From positions 4,559,001-4,623,000 of the forward strand of contig NZ_JAZHRR010000001.1 in assembly GCF_036924515.1 (NCBI RefSeq): a DNA stretch of 64,000 bases, in the 5' to 3' direction. This document shows positions 54,424 through 62,890 of the stretch, one piece after another; positions within the stretch are counted from its first letter, which is position 1, and every line of letters starts with the position of its first letter. Made by a program: the position numbers and the translations under genes. The notes beneath the pieces were generated by a model. The model worked only from the letters and a program-made list of their open reading frames with translations, ran no database searches and was not told where the DNA came from. The DNA is from Bradyrhizobium sp. AZCC 1610. Its GTDB lineage: Bacteria > Pseudomonadota > Alphaproteobacteria > Rhizobiales > Xanthobacteraceae.

Positions 54424-54621
54424 TTAGGCTCGTGGAAGCGGGACTTCCTCCCTGGCCTTTGTCAGAGCGTCGTAGATTCTGACCTGAAGCATGGGAAAAC
54501 GCTTCTTTAGCTCCTCTGCTCCCGCCCAAGCCCCATCTTTGGTCGCGAATTCGGCTTTCAATCGGCCGTCGACTTCGAGCGCATAACCAGGAGCGGGTAG
54601 TTCACGAGTAGCTGCAGCCAT
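54424..54621 (-). CDS. Small hypothetical protein
   Basis: This is a 65-residue acidic/basic mixed protein (MAAATRELPAPGYALEVDGR ... EELKKRFPMLQVRIYDA). It is composed like a real soluble protein and resembles short hypothetical proteins common in Bradyrhizobium mobile regions. The frame extends ten codons upstream. No function can be proposed. Confidence 0.55.
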   Translation of the reverse strand: MAAATRELPAPGYALEVDGRLKAEFATKDGAWAGAEELKKRFPMLQVRIYDALTKAREEVPLPRA

Positions 54622-54759
54622 TTTATTCCCTTGGCGCATTGGACTGATCAATAACTTTGCTTAACCTGAGTCGCCCGGACCGGACCAGCGGCTGGTGATT
54701 GGCATCTTCTTGCAACGCGATGTTCCAGCGCAAGTTTCTGCTGGTCTCCGAAATGCCGG

Positions 54760-55332
54760 TCAAGGATGCGCATTCACGTCATCTGAACAGCCGGCAGGAC
54801 GGCCGCCCAACCGAATGCACGCGCGATATAACCAAGGTTCGACATAGCTGCCCGCCCACACCCCGCGTCCGGCACGATCGGCGGCGCGCTGCGCGACCGC
54901 GTACTGCCCCCTCGAATACTGAGGCCAATCGAGCGCGAGACCATTGCGCACCAGCCACTCTCCGAGATCGATGTCGCCGACGAAACACTTCGCGACGGTC
55001 CGCTCGTATTGGTCCTGGGAGACTGGCTTGCAGCTCGCCGGACGCTGCGCAATGAAGGCATCAAGATCGTTTGCGGCCTTTGCTCCACATCGATACAAAT
55101 TGCTGTCGGCGCCTCGGCATAGTTGAGTGCTTTCTGGCGCGTCGACCCCCCAAAGACGAACGCGCATCCCAAGAATTTCGAGCGTGTCGCCGTCGATGAC
55201 GCTGGCCTGCCCCGTCAATTCGGTCGGCAATGCGGCGTTGCTCAAGGCAAGGATCATCGATGCAGCGAACAATCCAACACTCGCGCTTGCTCTAATGCCG
55301 ATCACGCTGCTCTCCCGGATACCAAGGCTCAT
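54760..55332 (-). CDS. Thermonuclease (SNase-like) family protein
   Basis: This is a 190-residue protein with a hydrophobic N-terminal segment ([19 protein letters not shown]) likely to be an export signal and a staphylococcal-nuclease-like fold: [20 protein letters not shown] then DAPES carries the family's metal and catalytic residues, and [10 protein letters not shown] and [20 protein letters not shown] follow. Six cysteines in the mature part suggest disulfides. Probably an exported nuclease; common cargo in rhizobial elements. Confidence 0.82.
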   Translation of the reverse strand: MSLGIRESSVIGIRASASVGLFAASMILALSNAALPTELTGQASVIDGDTLEILGMRVRLWGVDAPESTQLCRGADSNLYRCGAKAANDLDAFIAQRPASCKPVSQDQYERTVAKCFVGDIDLGEWLVRNGLALDWPQYSRGQYAVAQRAADRAGRGVWAGSYVEPWLYRACIRLGGRPAGCSDDVNAHP

Positions 55333-55375
55333 CGACTTCAGCCGTCGTGATGTTCGTTTTGCTTACCCGCACCAG

Positions 55376-55657
55376 ATGGCCGCGCTATGGACGGAATTCA
55401 AAGGTGACCGCGGCACGAAGTCAAAACCGATTCCCGGCCCTCACCTTGTCTACGGATTTCTGACATCTGCGCCGAATGCAATCGTTGAGTCGATCCACCC
55501 TAAGGCGATGCCTGTCATCCTGACCACGGAAGAAGAGCGCGATGCGTGGATGTGCGCACCTTGGGATGAAGCAAGGGAATTGCAGCGACTGCTACCCGAG
55601 GCAGGTCTGAAGATCATTGCACGCGGCGCGGAGAAGGAGGACAGAGCCGCAGCTTGA
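55376..55657 (+). pseudogene. C-terminal fragment of an SRAP/YedK family protein
   Basis: About 93 codons encode the C-terminal part of a SOS-response-associated peptidase (SRAP/HMCES): [19 protein letters not shown], then [32 protein letters not shown] and [11 protein letters not shown]. The N-terminal catalytic part, which starts with Cys2 in this family, is missing; upstream sequence overlaps the divergent thermonuclease gene. It is a remnant, not a functional DNA-crosslinking protein. Confidence 0.7.
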
Positions 55658-55717
55658 AGGGTCCCCTCAGAATGGAAAGGTGCAGTAGCGAGCACGACGC
55701 CAATGTCGAAGATGGCC

Positions 55718-56413
55718 CTATTGATCTTGACGAGTCACAGTCGGCGTTGGCGCTCCCTGCCATTCGAGACGCCAAATGCTACCTTGCCGAAGATTCTGGA
55801 CAAGGTCGGGTCGAAAGCAAACAAGACAGGTGCCCCTGGCGTGCCGAATTGAGGGGTAGATAATTCCGTTGCTCGCGTGATCGATCCGCAACTGTCGGGC
55901 CAGGTTCTGGCCAGCCGGATAAGCAATTGCCGGGTCCTTGTGCAGGACGGGGTCGACCTCGACATCGACATCACGCAAATCGTGAAATGGGCCAAAAAAG
56001 TCGGCAATCAGTTCGGCGTAGTCGGTGATGTTTTCAAAGCGACCGACAGCTTCGAGTTCGCGTGTCAGGTGATAGGAGACCTCGCCAATCGCGGTGTCGC
56101 CATCGAAGGCGCAATACCAGGCACCGCGATCGTCATCATTGAAACGATTGCCGCCCGGGCGCGTATGCGTGAACGCAGCGTTGATGAACGTGAAGCCGGC
56201 CCGACCAAACACGAGTTCGCGTGGATCTAGCTGCGGAAGCCCCGTCTCCTGCGCGACCAGGCGACCATTTGTAGCACTCTCTAGCGCAGCTAGATCTTCA
56301 AGCGCGCCGTGATTGGCAGCAAGCGGAAGCAACACCGGGTCTTTGAGCCGACCGGTTGAGATCAGCCGCACCGTGTCGCGCTGTGTCAGGTTGAACGTTG
56401 GTGGCAAGGGCAT
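55718..56413 (-). CDS. RES-domain toxin (NAD-degrading)
   Basis: This is a 231-residue RES family protein. The core has THTRPGGNRFNDDDRGAWYC with the conserved Arg and the Tyr/Ala following, and GEVSYHLTRELEA with the conserved Glu. RES toxins deplete NAD+ and are neutralised by a cognate Xre/MbcA-type antitoxin, which is encoded immediately upstream: the antitoxin TGA is directly followed by this ATG. The length is somewhat above the family norm. Confidence 0.85.
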   Translation of the reverse strand: MPLPPTFNLTQRDTVRLISTGRLKDPVLLPLAANHGALEDLAALESATNGRLVAQETGLPQLDPRELVFGRAGFTFINAAFTHTRPGGNRFNDDDRGAWYCAFDGDTAIGEVSYHLTRELEAVGRFENITDYAELIADFFGPFHDLRDVDVEVDPVLHKDPAIAYPAGQNLARQLRIDHASNGIIYPSIRHARGTCLVCFRPDLVQNLRQGSIWRLEWQGAPTPTVTRQDQ

Positions 56414-56857
56414 TCATAAACCGCCGCGTAGCGCGTCGATATGCCGGCGCACTTCCAGCATCCTCGGAATGCCGCCTTCTATCATCGTATCGAGTGGACG
56501 TCGGCTGCCATAGAGCGGCCCCTTGTTGGGCAACCGCACCCATTCATCCGATAGGGGCTCGGAAAATAGCAACCGAAGGCCCTTGAAGATGCCGATAAGC
56601 GCACTGATCCTGGTCAGCGTGTCCTGCGATAGCGTGCCAGACCACTCACCTTTCTTCATTCGGAACCAGGTTCGTTCCGACACGTCACCGAGCAGTGCGC
56701 AGACCTCGGGCCCAGTTAGACGCCAGATTTCGGCAAGACGAACCATGCCGTCGACCGCAGACGGCGTCAGTCGTTCACGCGTGGAAGCATCCGAGAGGTT
56801 CGGCACTGACTGCCCCACCCCTGGGTCTATCACCGGTCTAACCGCTGCCTGATTCAT
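56414..56857 (-). CDS. MbcA/ParS/Xre-family antitoxin
   Basis: This is a 147-residue antitoxin of the RES-Xre type. An N-terminal helix-turn-helix-like region (LAEIWRLTGPEVCALLGDVS, ERTWFRMKKGEW) precedes the C-terminal toxin-binding domain (LTRISALIGIFKGLRLLFSE, plus NKGPLYGSRRPLDTMIEGG). The ATG at 56857 (MNQAAVRP) is the best start; the frame continues upstream through the operator. It lies first in the operon, as usual for such pairs. Confidence 0.85.
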   Translation of the reverse strand: MNQAAVRPVIDPGVGQSVPNLSDASTRERLTPSAVDGMVRLAEIWRLTGPEVCALLGDVSERTWFRMKKGEWSGTLSQDTLTRISALIGIFKGLRLLFSEPLSDEWVRLPNKGPLYGSRRPLDTMIEGGIPRMLEVRRHIDALRGGL

Positions 56858-56876
56858 TGAAGCGAGCCTCCGCCAT

Positions 56877-56905
56877 TTGGCAGACAAAATACTGCCAATT
56901 GGCAG
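56877..56905. promoter_or_regulatory. Candidate operator of the RES-Xre operon
   Basis: CTGCCAATTGGCAG (56892-56905) is a perfect palindrome, and a further TTGGCAG half-site lies at 56877-56883, giving three half-sites 20-50 bases before the antitoxin start. This is the layout expected for autorepression by the antitoxin. Confidence 0.6.
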
Positions 56906-57041
56906 GAATTTCAAGTCATTTGAAATGGAGCTTCTAAGCTATTGTGAATAAATAGGAATTCGCAACCAAACTCGGACTCCATTTGCCTTATTCGACATTG
57001 AGCCGCCCCAGGCGGAAGGCGCAGCGTGTCCGAGATGATTT

Positions 57042-58337
57042 CTAGTCAATCAACTTGGTCAGGGCTTTCGGCGCTTCCAGGAAGGCAAATGGGTTCAAGA
57101 ACTGGCGGCGCCAGAGGAAATTTCGATCTACCTTGCTCAGATTTGCCTCGTCACAGACGGCAGACCAGCGCTGCTTGATTGTTTTGACCTGTTTGGTCGC
57201 GAGCAGGGTTGCCTCGGCGTCGCTCATCAGAAATAGCGGCGCCGCTTTCAGGCACAGAGCGATTTGGCTTGTACGCTCCTGGCCCATGATCAACATGGCT
57301 TGCGTTGCCTCCCCACCCGTCCGATTTTGCGGACAGATATCATAGGCAGGGGTCAAGGACAGTTCGTTGCCGTTCCAGAAAGCGGCGTGATTGCGGGCAT
57401 GGTCATCGGTATTTCCACAGAGAATGTTGAACAGCATTCGTGCAAAGAGTTCTTTAAGCGTTTCCCTTGGCGCCTGAAACCGATGACGAATGATGGTCGC
57501 GAGTTGCTCATAGCTGGCATAGCGGGCCATTAGTTCGTCGAGCTCAAGGAGCGTGAGGGCAGAAACCATGGCTTTCCGGCTCCAGCCTCCTTCCACTTTC
57601 ACGCGATCAAAGCGTTCGATAAGGAGAACGTCCTTTCCCGCTGCGCGCTTAAGGTGCGCCGGGACAACGGTCAGGCCAACTTCGGAGGCCAGACGCATGG
57701 CGACGTACTCGGCTTTGACGACGCCGTAGAGGTCGTTTTGCGATGAGAACTTCGCAACAAATTTCTTGTTGTCCGATGTGATCGTCGCCTTGGGGCGAGC
57801 CCCCCCGATCGAGCTTCCATGGAGAAGAGCCCGATCGAGCTCGGCCGTGAGCGGAACTCCCTTCTCCACCAGCGCTGCGGCGTTCAGGAGTTCGTGGAGA
57901 GGGACCTCGGCTCCTTCTCGTGCCACGTAATTCGCGGAGGATGCCTGAAAATCCAATGCGCCGATGCGGTCTGAGCCGGATTCCAACAGATAGGTGAACT
58001 CGTCGATGCTACCCGGATCGACGTTCTTGCTTTGCACACCGAATTTTCGATTGATGATGATGCGGCGGCCCCATGCGTCGGGAGCCGCATCGCGAATACA
58101 GTTCGGCATGCTCAACCCCGCCGTGAGCGGCAAGATTCCGCTCCGCAGCGGCAATTCCGGTTCGTAGAGGGGAATGGCATCCTTGCGCGCGAGGTAACTT
58201 CGCCCGTAGTTGAATACGAGTTGCTTGCCACTTGCCGATAGAAGGCCGGCGACGACGGGTTCTGTTTGATCCGGAAGCCAGACCCAGACAAAGGCCTGAG
58301 TGTAGTTGGCGTCAGAAGTCATCGTCGGCCTCGACAC
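57042..58337 (-). CDS. hipA: HipA-type serine/threonine kinase toxin
   Basis: This is a 431-residue HipA family kinase. The N-terminal HipA_N region ends with SDRIGALDFQ. GSSIGGARPKATI is the P-loop-like segment, KFVAKF carries the ATP-binding lysine, and NTDDHARNHAAF and LTPAYDICPQ supply the catalytic Asp/Asn and the DFG-equivalent. Classical HipA phosphorylates glutamyl-tRNA synthetase and causes dormancy; the target here is not known. Its start overlaps the end of the regulator gene by 26 bases. Confidence 0.88.
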   Translation of the reverse strand: MSRPTMTSDANYTQAFVWVWLPDQTEPVVAGLLSASGKQLVFNYGRSYLARKDAIPLYEPELPLRSGILPLTAGLSMPNCIRDAAPDAWGRRIIINRKFGVQSKNVDPGSIDEFTYLLESGSDRIGALDFQASSANYVAREGAEVPLHELLNAAALVEKGVPLTAELDRALLHGSSIGGARPKATITSDNKKFVAKFSSQNDLYGVVKAEYVAMRLASEVGLTVVPAHLKRAAGKDVLLIERFDRVKVEGGWSRKAMVSALTLLELDELMARYASYEQLATIIRHRFQAPRETLKELFARMLFNILCGNTDDHARNHAAFWNGNELSLTPAYDICPQNRTGGEATQAMLIMGQERTSQIALCLKAAPLFLMSDAEATLLATKQVKTIKQRWSAVCDEANLSKVDRNFLWRRQFLNPFAFLEAPKALTKLID

Positions 58338-58659
58338 GTGGATTTCGAACCGATTTCGGCAGCAGCGTCATTATTTCGCGACTAGCCTCGACCGCCTTTG
58401 AAAGTGCTGCTTCATCGGTATCGAATAGTCGCACGCCGACTATTGTTGCGACTTCGAAGACCGCCCCGATCGCGCATCCGGGATCACCCGTTTCGATGCG
58501 CCGCAGGAGACCACGCGAGATCCCTGCCCGGTCGGTCACATCAACGGCCTTGAGCTTGCGTTCGATACGCGCCTTGCGAATGAGCTGACCAAGGAGGGCC
58601 ACCCCGTCAGCGGCATAGGGAGAAAGAGGGCGTTGGGCTTTCGACATTTTGCGGTCCAT
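58312..58659 (-). CDS. hipB: HipB-like XRE antitoxin/repressor
   Basis: This is a 115-residue helix-turn-helix protein (LGQLIRKARIERKLKAVDVT, DRAGISRGLLRRIETGDPGC) with an acidic C-terminal tail. It overlaps hipA by 26 bases, so the two are translationally coupled. A second ATG four codons in (MSKAQRPL) is possible. Palindromic sites upstream indicate autorepression. Confidence 0.82.
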   Translation of the reverse strand: MDRKMSKAQRPLSPYAADGVALLGQLIRKARIERKLKAVDVTDRAGISRGLLRRIETGDPGCAIGAVFEVATIVGVRLFDTDEAALSKAVEASREIMTLLPKSVRNPRVEADDDF

Positions 58660-58679
58660 AAACGGCGCATATTTGGCTC

Positions 58680-58762
58680 TGTGCTCTTTTTATAGCACAA
58701 AACGCAAAATTGTCCAAGTTATTGCTTCATAAATGGACCATTTTACCTTAAATGGACTATTT
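58680..58762. promoter_or_regulatory. Candidate HipB operators
   Basis: AAATGGACCATTT (58731-58743) is a perfect palindrome, and AAATGGACTATTT (58750-58762) is a near-copy 19 bases further on. TGTGCT ... AGCACA (58680-58699) is another inverted pair closer to the gene. Spacing of about two helical turns fits paired repressor dimers. Confidence 0.55.
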
Positions 58763-58802
58763 ATGGGTCGCGTGTCAGCTTGATTGGAGAAATCGCGCCG
58801 AA

Positions 58803-59017
58803 GCGAAGCGCAGGCCGGAGAAAGAGGCAGCCGCAGGAGCGTCAGCATAGCGCCGACGCGGGAACCGCGGCGGGACGCGGGACCGACTGCAGTCGCGAGA
58901 CCGGTTAACAAGGCACCCGCAGAGGGGCAGTGATAGCGACGCCGGCATGAAATGACGGCGGGCCCCGAAGGCGAGTGCCTCCGGCGAGCGACTCATGATG
59001 GGGCGAGGGATCGAAGC
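58803..59017. repeat. 215-bp direct repeat, copy B
   Basis: This copy corresponds base for base to copy A at 53906-54120. It is the last element-like sequence before host genes resume at 59097, so it probably marks or lies near the right end of the element. Confidence 0.8.
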
Positions 59018-59096
59018 GGGATGCCGTGCCCCGTCGAGGCGTGGAGAAGAAGGGGACGTTCGGAGGAATGCAGCTCTGGTCCCTTCTCGGAATGAT

Positions 59097-59879
59097 CTAT
59101 TTGCCCGGCCACGATGGTTTGCGCTTTTCGCCGAAGGCCTTGAGGCCCTCCTTGGCGTCTTCCGTCATCGCCAGCAACGCGATCTGGCTTTCGGTATAGG
59201 CGATGCTCTCGTCGAACGACATCGAAGCGATCGCCCGCATCGCATATTTGCCGCGCCGGATCGCGGTTGGCGACTTGTCGACGATGCGGCTGACCAGCCA
59301 GTCGACTTTGGCGTCAAGCTCGGCCAGCGGCACCACGTAGTTCAGAAGTCCGGCAGCCTGCGCCGTGTGCGCATCGAACGGCTCGCCGGTCAGCGACCAT
59401 TCGCTGACCAGCCGCTTTGGCGCGATCGACTGCAACAGGCTCAACACCTGCATCGGGAATACGCCAACCTTCACCTCGGGCAGTCCAAAGATCACGTGAT
59501 CGGCGGCGACAGCCATGTCGGTCATGCACAACAGACCCATGCCGCCGGCCATGCAGACGCCGCCCACACGTGCGATCGCGGGCTTGGTGGCGTTCTGCGA
59601 CAGCCGAAGCAGATCGGCGTAGTCGACGTTCGGCCTGGAATAATCCATCGCGAAGGCAGCGCCGCTGTGCTGCAGGTCGGCGCCGGCGCAAAACGCCTTG
59701 CCCCCTGCGCCAGTCAGCACGATGACGCGGACATCCTTGTCGTCATGCGCTTCACGATATCCGCGGGCGATGCCGGCAACCACATCGGCATTGATGGCGT
59801 TGCGCTTGTCCGGCCGGTTGATGGTAATCCAGAACGCCTGTCCGCGCTTCTCGCGTATCACGCTGCTCGTATCAGTCAT
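59097..59879 (-). CDS. Enoyl-CoA hydratase/isomerase family protein
   Basis: This is a 260-residue crotonase-superfamily enzyme with the oxyanion-hole regions KAFCAGADLQH and GGVCMAGGMGLLCMTD, and LPEVKVGVFPMQ in the catalytic region; the C-terminal FGEKRKPSW is conserved. The ATG at 59879 (MTDTSSVI) is preferred to one 11 codons upstream. It is followed by host genes for a molybdoenzyme, an SDR and an MmgE/PrpD protein on the same strand, suggesting a catabolic operon. Substrate unknown. Confidence 0.88.
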   Translation of the reverse strand: MTDTSSVIREKRGQAFWITINRPDKRNAINADVVAGIARGYREAHDDKDVRVIVLTGAGGKAFCAGADLQHSGAAFAMDYSRPNVDYADLLRLSQNATKPAIARVGGVCMAGGMGLLCMTDMAVAADHVIFGLPEVKVGVFPMQVLSLLQSIAPKRLVSEWSLTGEPFDAHTAQAAGLLNYVVPLAELDAKVDWLVSRIVDKSPTAIRRGKYAMRAIASMSFDESIAYTESQIALLAMTEDAKEGLKAFGEKRKPSWPGK

Positions 59880-59950
59880 TGTCCCGCTCGCCTGTTTGCC
59901 ATGAAATGGCAATCATTTGCGGCAGTATGGCGGTGGACTGCAAGCGGGAA

Positions 59951-62047
59951 TTATGCTGCGGGCGCAGCCTTCCTGACCCAGACCTTGTTGTCATGGAACG
60001 CCGCGCCGCCGACCGGAGCAACCGCTTCGGCCCCGGTCAGCATGTTGATGCCGCGGCCGCCGATATGGGCCTTGTTCGGATGGATGGACTCGGCGATCAG
60101 CACGCCGCGGCGCAGGCCGTCGAACAATTTCACGGTCAGCGTGGTTTCGCCTCGCATGTTTCCAAGCGTCACGGCGTCGCCATCGGCGATCGAAAGGCTT
60201 GCAGCGTCTTCCGGGTGCATCATCACCGAAGGCATACCCTCGCGGGCCTGCGACCCCGGCGTCTCGTTGAAACTGGTGTTGAGATAGCTGCGCGACGGCG
60301 AAGTCGCTAAGCGGAACGGATGCTTCTCATCCGCTTCCTCGATGATGGTCCAGTGATCAGGTAGCGAGGGCATCTCTGCCCAAGGGCCCAGGCCCGGATT
60401 GCCCCACGGCGGGTTCGCCCAGTCGGCCTTGAAGTGGAATTGCCTGTCCGCGTGCGCGAAGCCGTCGAGATAATGCGAGGTGCGAAAATCCGGCTGGATG
60501 TCGCGCCATAAATCGGCCTCCAGCGTTTCGATATCGCCGTGGCCGCTCTTCTTCAACGTCGCGTCGATCAGCTCACGCGGCGTCATCTCAAACCCGGGAT
60601 GCACGGCGTTGAGACGGCGGCCGAGGCCTTGCAGCACCTCGTGATTGGAACGGCACTCGCCGGGCGGATCAATCAGCTTCGCGCCCACCGAAATATGCTG
60701 GTGGCCGCCGCCATAATAGAGATCGTCATGCTCCATGAACATGGTGGCCGGAAGCACGATGTCGGCCATGGCGGCTGTCTCGGTCATGAACTGCTCATGC
60801 ACCGCGACGAACAGATCGTCGCGCGCAAAGCCCTGACGTACCAGCGCCTGTTCGGGTGCTACCGTCACCGGGTTAGTGTTCTGGATCAGCATCGCCTTGA
60901 CGGGACCGCCGCCCTTCAGGGCGTCGGCATCGCCAGTCAGGATGCGGCCGATTTTGGACTGGTCGAGCCAGCGCGTCGTGCGATCGATCGCATCGTGACC
61001 CTCGATGATGGATTCGTCGAAGTTCCAGATCCCGGCATTGTTGAAGAACGCGCCGCCGCCTTCGTACTGCCAGGCGCCCGTCACCGCCGGGATGCATAGC
61101 GCGGCATGCATCTGCGCCGCGCCGTTGCGGCTGCGGGTGAAGCCGTAGCCGAGGCGGAAGAACGTACGCTTGGTCTGGCCGACGAGGCGGGCGAAAGCTT
61201 CGATTTCCTCCACCGGCACGCCGGAGATCCTTGAGGCCCATTCCGGCGTGCGCATCGCCAGGTGCGCTTCCAGTTCGTCAGGGCAATCGGTGTAGCGATC
61301 CATATAGGCACGGTCTGCGTAACCTTCGCGAAACAGCGCGTGCATGACGCCGCAGGCGAAAGCGCCATCGGTCCCCGGCCGCAGGATGATCTTGATATCG
61401 GCCTGCTTCATGGTGTCGTTGTTGTAGATGTCGATGGCCGCTATTTTCGCGCCCCGCTCCTTGCGGGCGCGCGAGGCGTGCGTCATCACGTTGACTTGGG
61501 TATTCACCGGATTGGTGCCCCAGATCACGACGAGATCGGAGACACCCATCTCGCGCGGATCGACGCCGGCGATCTTGCCGGTGCCGATGGCAAAGCCGAC
61601 ACGCGCAATGTTGGCGCAAATGGTCGAATAGAAGCGCGAATACTTCTTCACATGCGAAAGGCGATTGATGCCGTCGCGCATGACCAGTCCCATGGTGCCG
61701 GCGTAGTAGTAGGGCCAGACGGATTCGGCGCCGAATTCGCGCTCGGCCTGATCGAAGCGCGCGGCGATTTCATCGAGCGCCTCATCCCAGGAAATCCGCG
61801 CGAACTGGCCCGAACCCTTTGGGCCGGTGCGGCGCATTGGATGGAGCAGCCGATCAGGGTGATGAATGCGCTCGGCGTAGCGCGCGACCTTCGCGCAGAC
61901 GACACCGGCGGTATAGGTTTGCAGCTTGGAGCCGCGGACCCGGCCAATCGAATGACCGTCGATCACCTCGATGTCGAGCGCGCAGGCCGACGGACAATCG
62001 TGCGGACAGGTGGAGTGGCGGATATCGACCTTGGCGTGCTGGTTCAT
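59951..62047 (-). CDS. Molybdopterin-dependent oxidoreductase
   Basis: This is a 698-residue enzyme of the DMSO reductase/formate dehydrogenase superfamily. The N-terminal [4Fe-4S] motif is STCPHDCPSACAL with the fourth cysteine in AGVVCAKVA. Molybdopterin-binding segments include VVIWGTNPVNTQVN, GAKIAAIDIYNNDTM, LIQNTNPVTVAPEQ and the C-terminal molydop-binding domain (SLSIADGDAVTLGNMRGETT). No Tat signal is visible, so it is probably cytoplasmic. The substrate is unknown. Confidence 0.9.
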   Translation of the reverse strand: MNQHAKVDIRHSTCPHDCPSACALDIEVIDGHSIGRVRGSKLQTYTAGVVCAKVARYAERIHHPDRLLHPMRRTGPKGSGQFARISWDEALDEIAARFDQAEREFGAESVWPYYYAGTMGLVMRDGINRLSHVKKYSRFYSTICANIARVGFAIGTGKIAGVDPREMGVSDLVVIWGTNPVNTQVNVMTHASRARKERGAKIAAIDIYNNDTMKQADIKIILRPGTDGAFACGVMHALFREGYADRAYMDRYTDCPDELEAHLAMRTPEWASRISGVPVEEIEAFARLVGQTKRTFFRLGYGFTRSRNGAAQMHAALCIPAVTGAWQYEGGGAFFNNAGIWNFDESIIEGHDAIDRTTRWLDQSKIGRILTGDADALKGGGPVKAMLIQNTNPVTVAPEQALVRQGFARDDLFVAVHEQFMTETAAMADIVLPATMFMEHDDLYYGGGHQHISVGAKLIDPPGECRSNHEVLQGLGRRLNAVHPGFEMTPRELIDATLKKSGHGDIETLEADLWRDIQPDFRTSHYLDGFAHADRQFHFKADWANPPWGNPGLGPWAEMPSLPDHWTIIEEADEKHPFRLATSPSRSYLNTSFNETPGSQAREGMPSVMMHPEDAASLSIADGDAVTLGNMRGETTLTVKLFDGLRRGVLIAESIHPNKAHIGGRGINMLTGAEAVAPVGGAAFHDNKVWVRKAAPAA

Positions 62048-62131
62048 GCGTTTCTAGGTAACATCAAACGCCGCGGTCGCCGAGAGGGTTTGTCCGGCAG
62101 TGCACCTGCAAAAACGGCCTTTAGCCATGCA

Positions 62132-62884
62132 TCAGGCGCCCAAATAGGCGCCGCCATTGGTGTGGATGGCCTGCCCGTTGATGTAGCGCGCGCCGGGCCC
62201 GCACAGAAAACGCACGGTTGCAGCGACGTCTTCCGGCAGGCCACGATTGCCGGCGATGGTCTGATGGATCAAATGGTGCGCCGGCTCCGGTTTGTCCTTG
62301 GGCCGTGGCGTGCCGATAAGGCCGGGAACCACGCAGTTCACGGTGATGCCGTCATCGGCAAGATCGTGGGCCAGCGCCCGGGTGAAGCCGATGATACCGG
62401 CCTTCGCTGTCACCACATGCGCGCGATTCTTCGCACCCGTATGCGCGCTGAGGCCACCGATGTTGACGATGGTCCCGGCACCGGACTTTCGCAAAGCCGG
62501 CAAGCAGGCCTTCACGCAGTGGAACGTTCCATCAAGAGTCACATCGAGGATTTCGCGCCACGCCGCGTAGTTCATCTCGGCAAAGGGCTTTTCGCGCCGC
62601 AGCGCCGCATTGTTGACGAGGATATCAATGCGGCCGAATTGCTTCACTGCAGCATCTGCCATGGCCTGCACCGCGCCGGCGTCGGCGACGTCGCCGATAT
62701 GAACCAGCGCCTTGCCGCCGGCGGCCTCGATCTCGCGGGCGACGGCGTCCGCCTCGGCGCGGTTGCTGCGCGCATTCACCACCACGGGCGCGCCGCCTTC
62801 CGCCAGGGTCAGGGCGATCGCGCGGCCGATATTGCGGCCAGCGCCGGTGACGACAGCAACCTTGCCTACGAGTTCCTGGGTCAT
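62132..62884 (-). CDS. SDR-family protein lacking the catalytic tyrosine
   Basis: This is a 250-residue short-chain dehydrogenase fold: VAVVTGAGRNIGRAIAL (cofactor glycines), NARSN after beta-2 (favours NADP), DILVNNAALRR, and the serine in NIGGLSAHTG. Where the YxxxK catalytic motif is expected, the sequence is HVVTAKAG, with Val in place of Tyr while the lysine is kept. It may be non-catalytic, use a different residue, or act on an atypical substrate. It sits in the molybdoenzyme/MmgE-PrpD gene set. Confidence 0.85.
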   Translation of the reverse strand: MTQELVGKVAVVTGAGRNIGRAIALTLAEGGAPVVVNARSNRAEADAVAREIEAAGGKALVHIGDVADAGAVQAMADAAVKQFGRIDILVNNAALRREKPFAEMNYAAWREILDVTLDGTFHCVKACLPALRKSGAGTIVNIGGLSAHTGAKNRAHVVTAKAGIIGFTRALAHDLADDGITVNCVVPGLIGTPRPKDKPEPAHHLIHQTIAGNRGLPEDVAATVRFLCGPGARYINGQAIHTNGGAYLGA

Positions 62885-62890
62885 GAGCCG

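Larger units (their letters stand above)
22347..59018. mobile_element. Integrative conjugative element (ICE), ICEMlSym-like backbone
   Basis: The segment carries a full Trb-type mating apparatus, coupling protein, relaxase, TraF peptidase, RepA-like initiator, an excisionase and an fseA/qseM/qseC regulatory cassette, plus ArdC antirestriction and toxin-antitoxin cargo. Host catabolic genes flank it on both sides. The limits given are the first element-type gene on the left and the end of a 215-bp repeat on the right; true attachment sites were not found. No integrase is present, so the element is either part of a multipartite ICE whose recombinases lie elsewhere, or immobile on its own. Confidence 0.75.
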
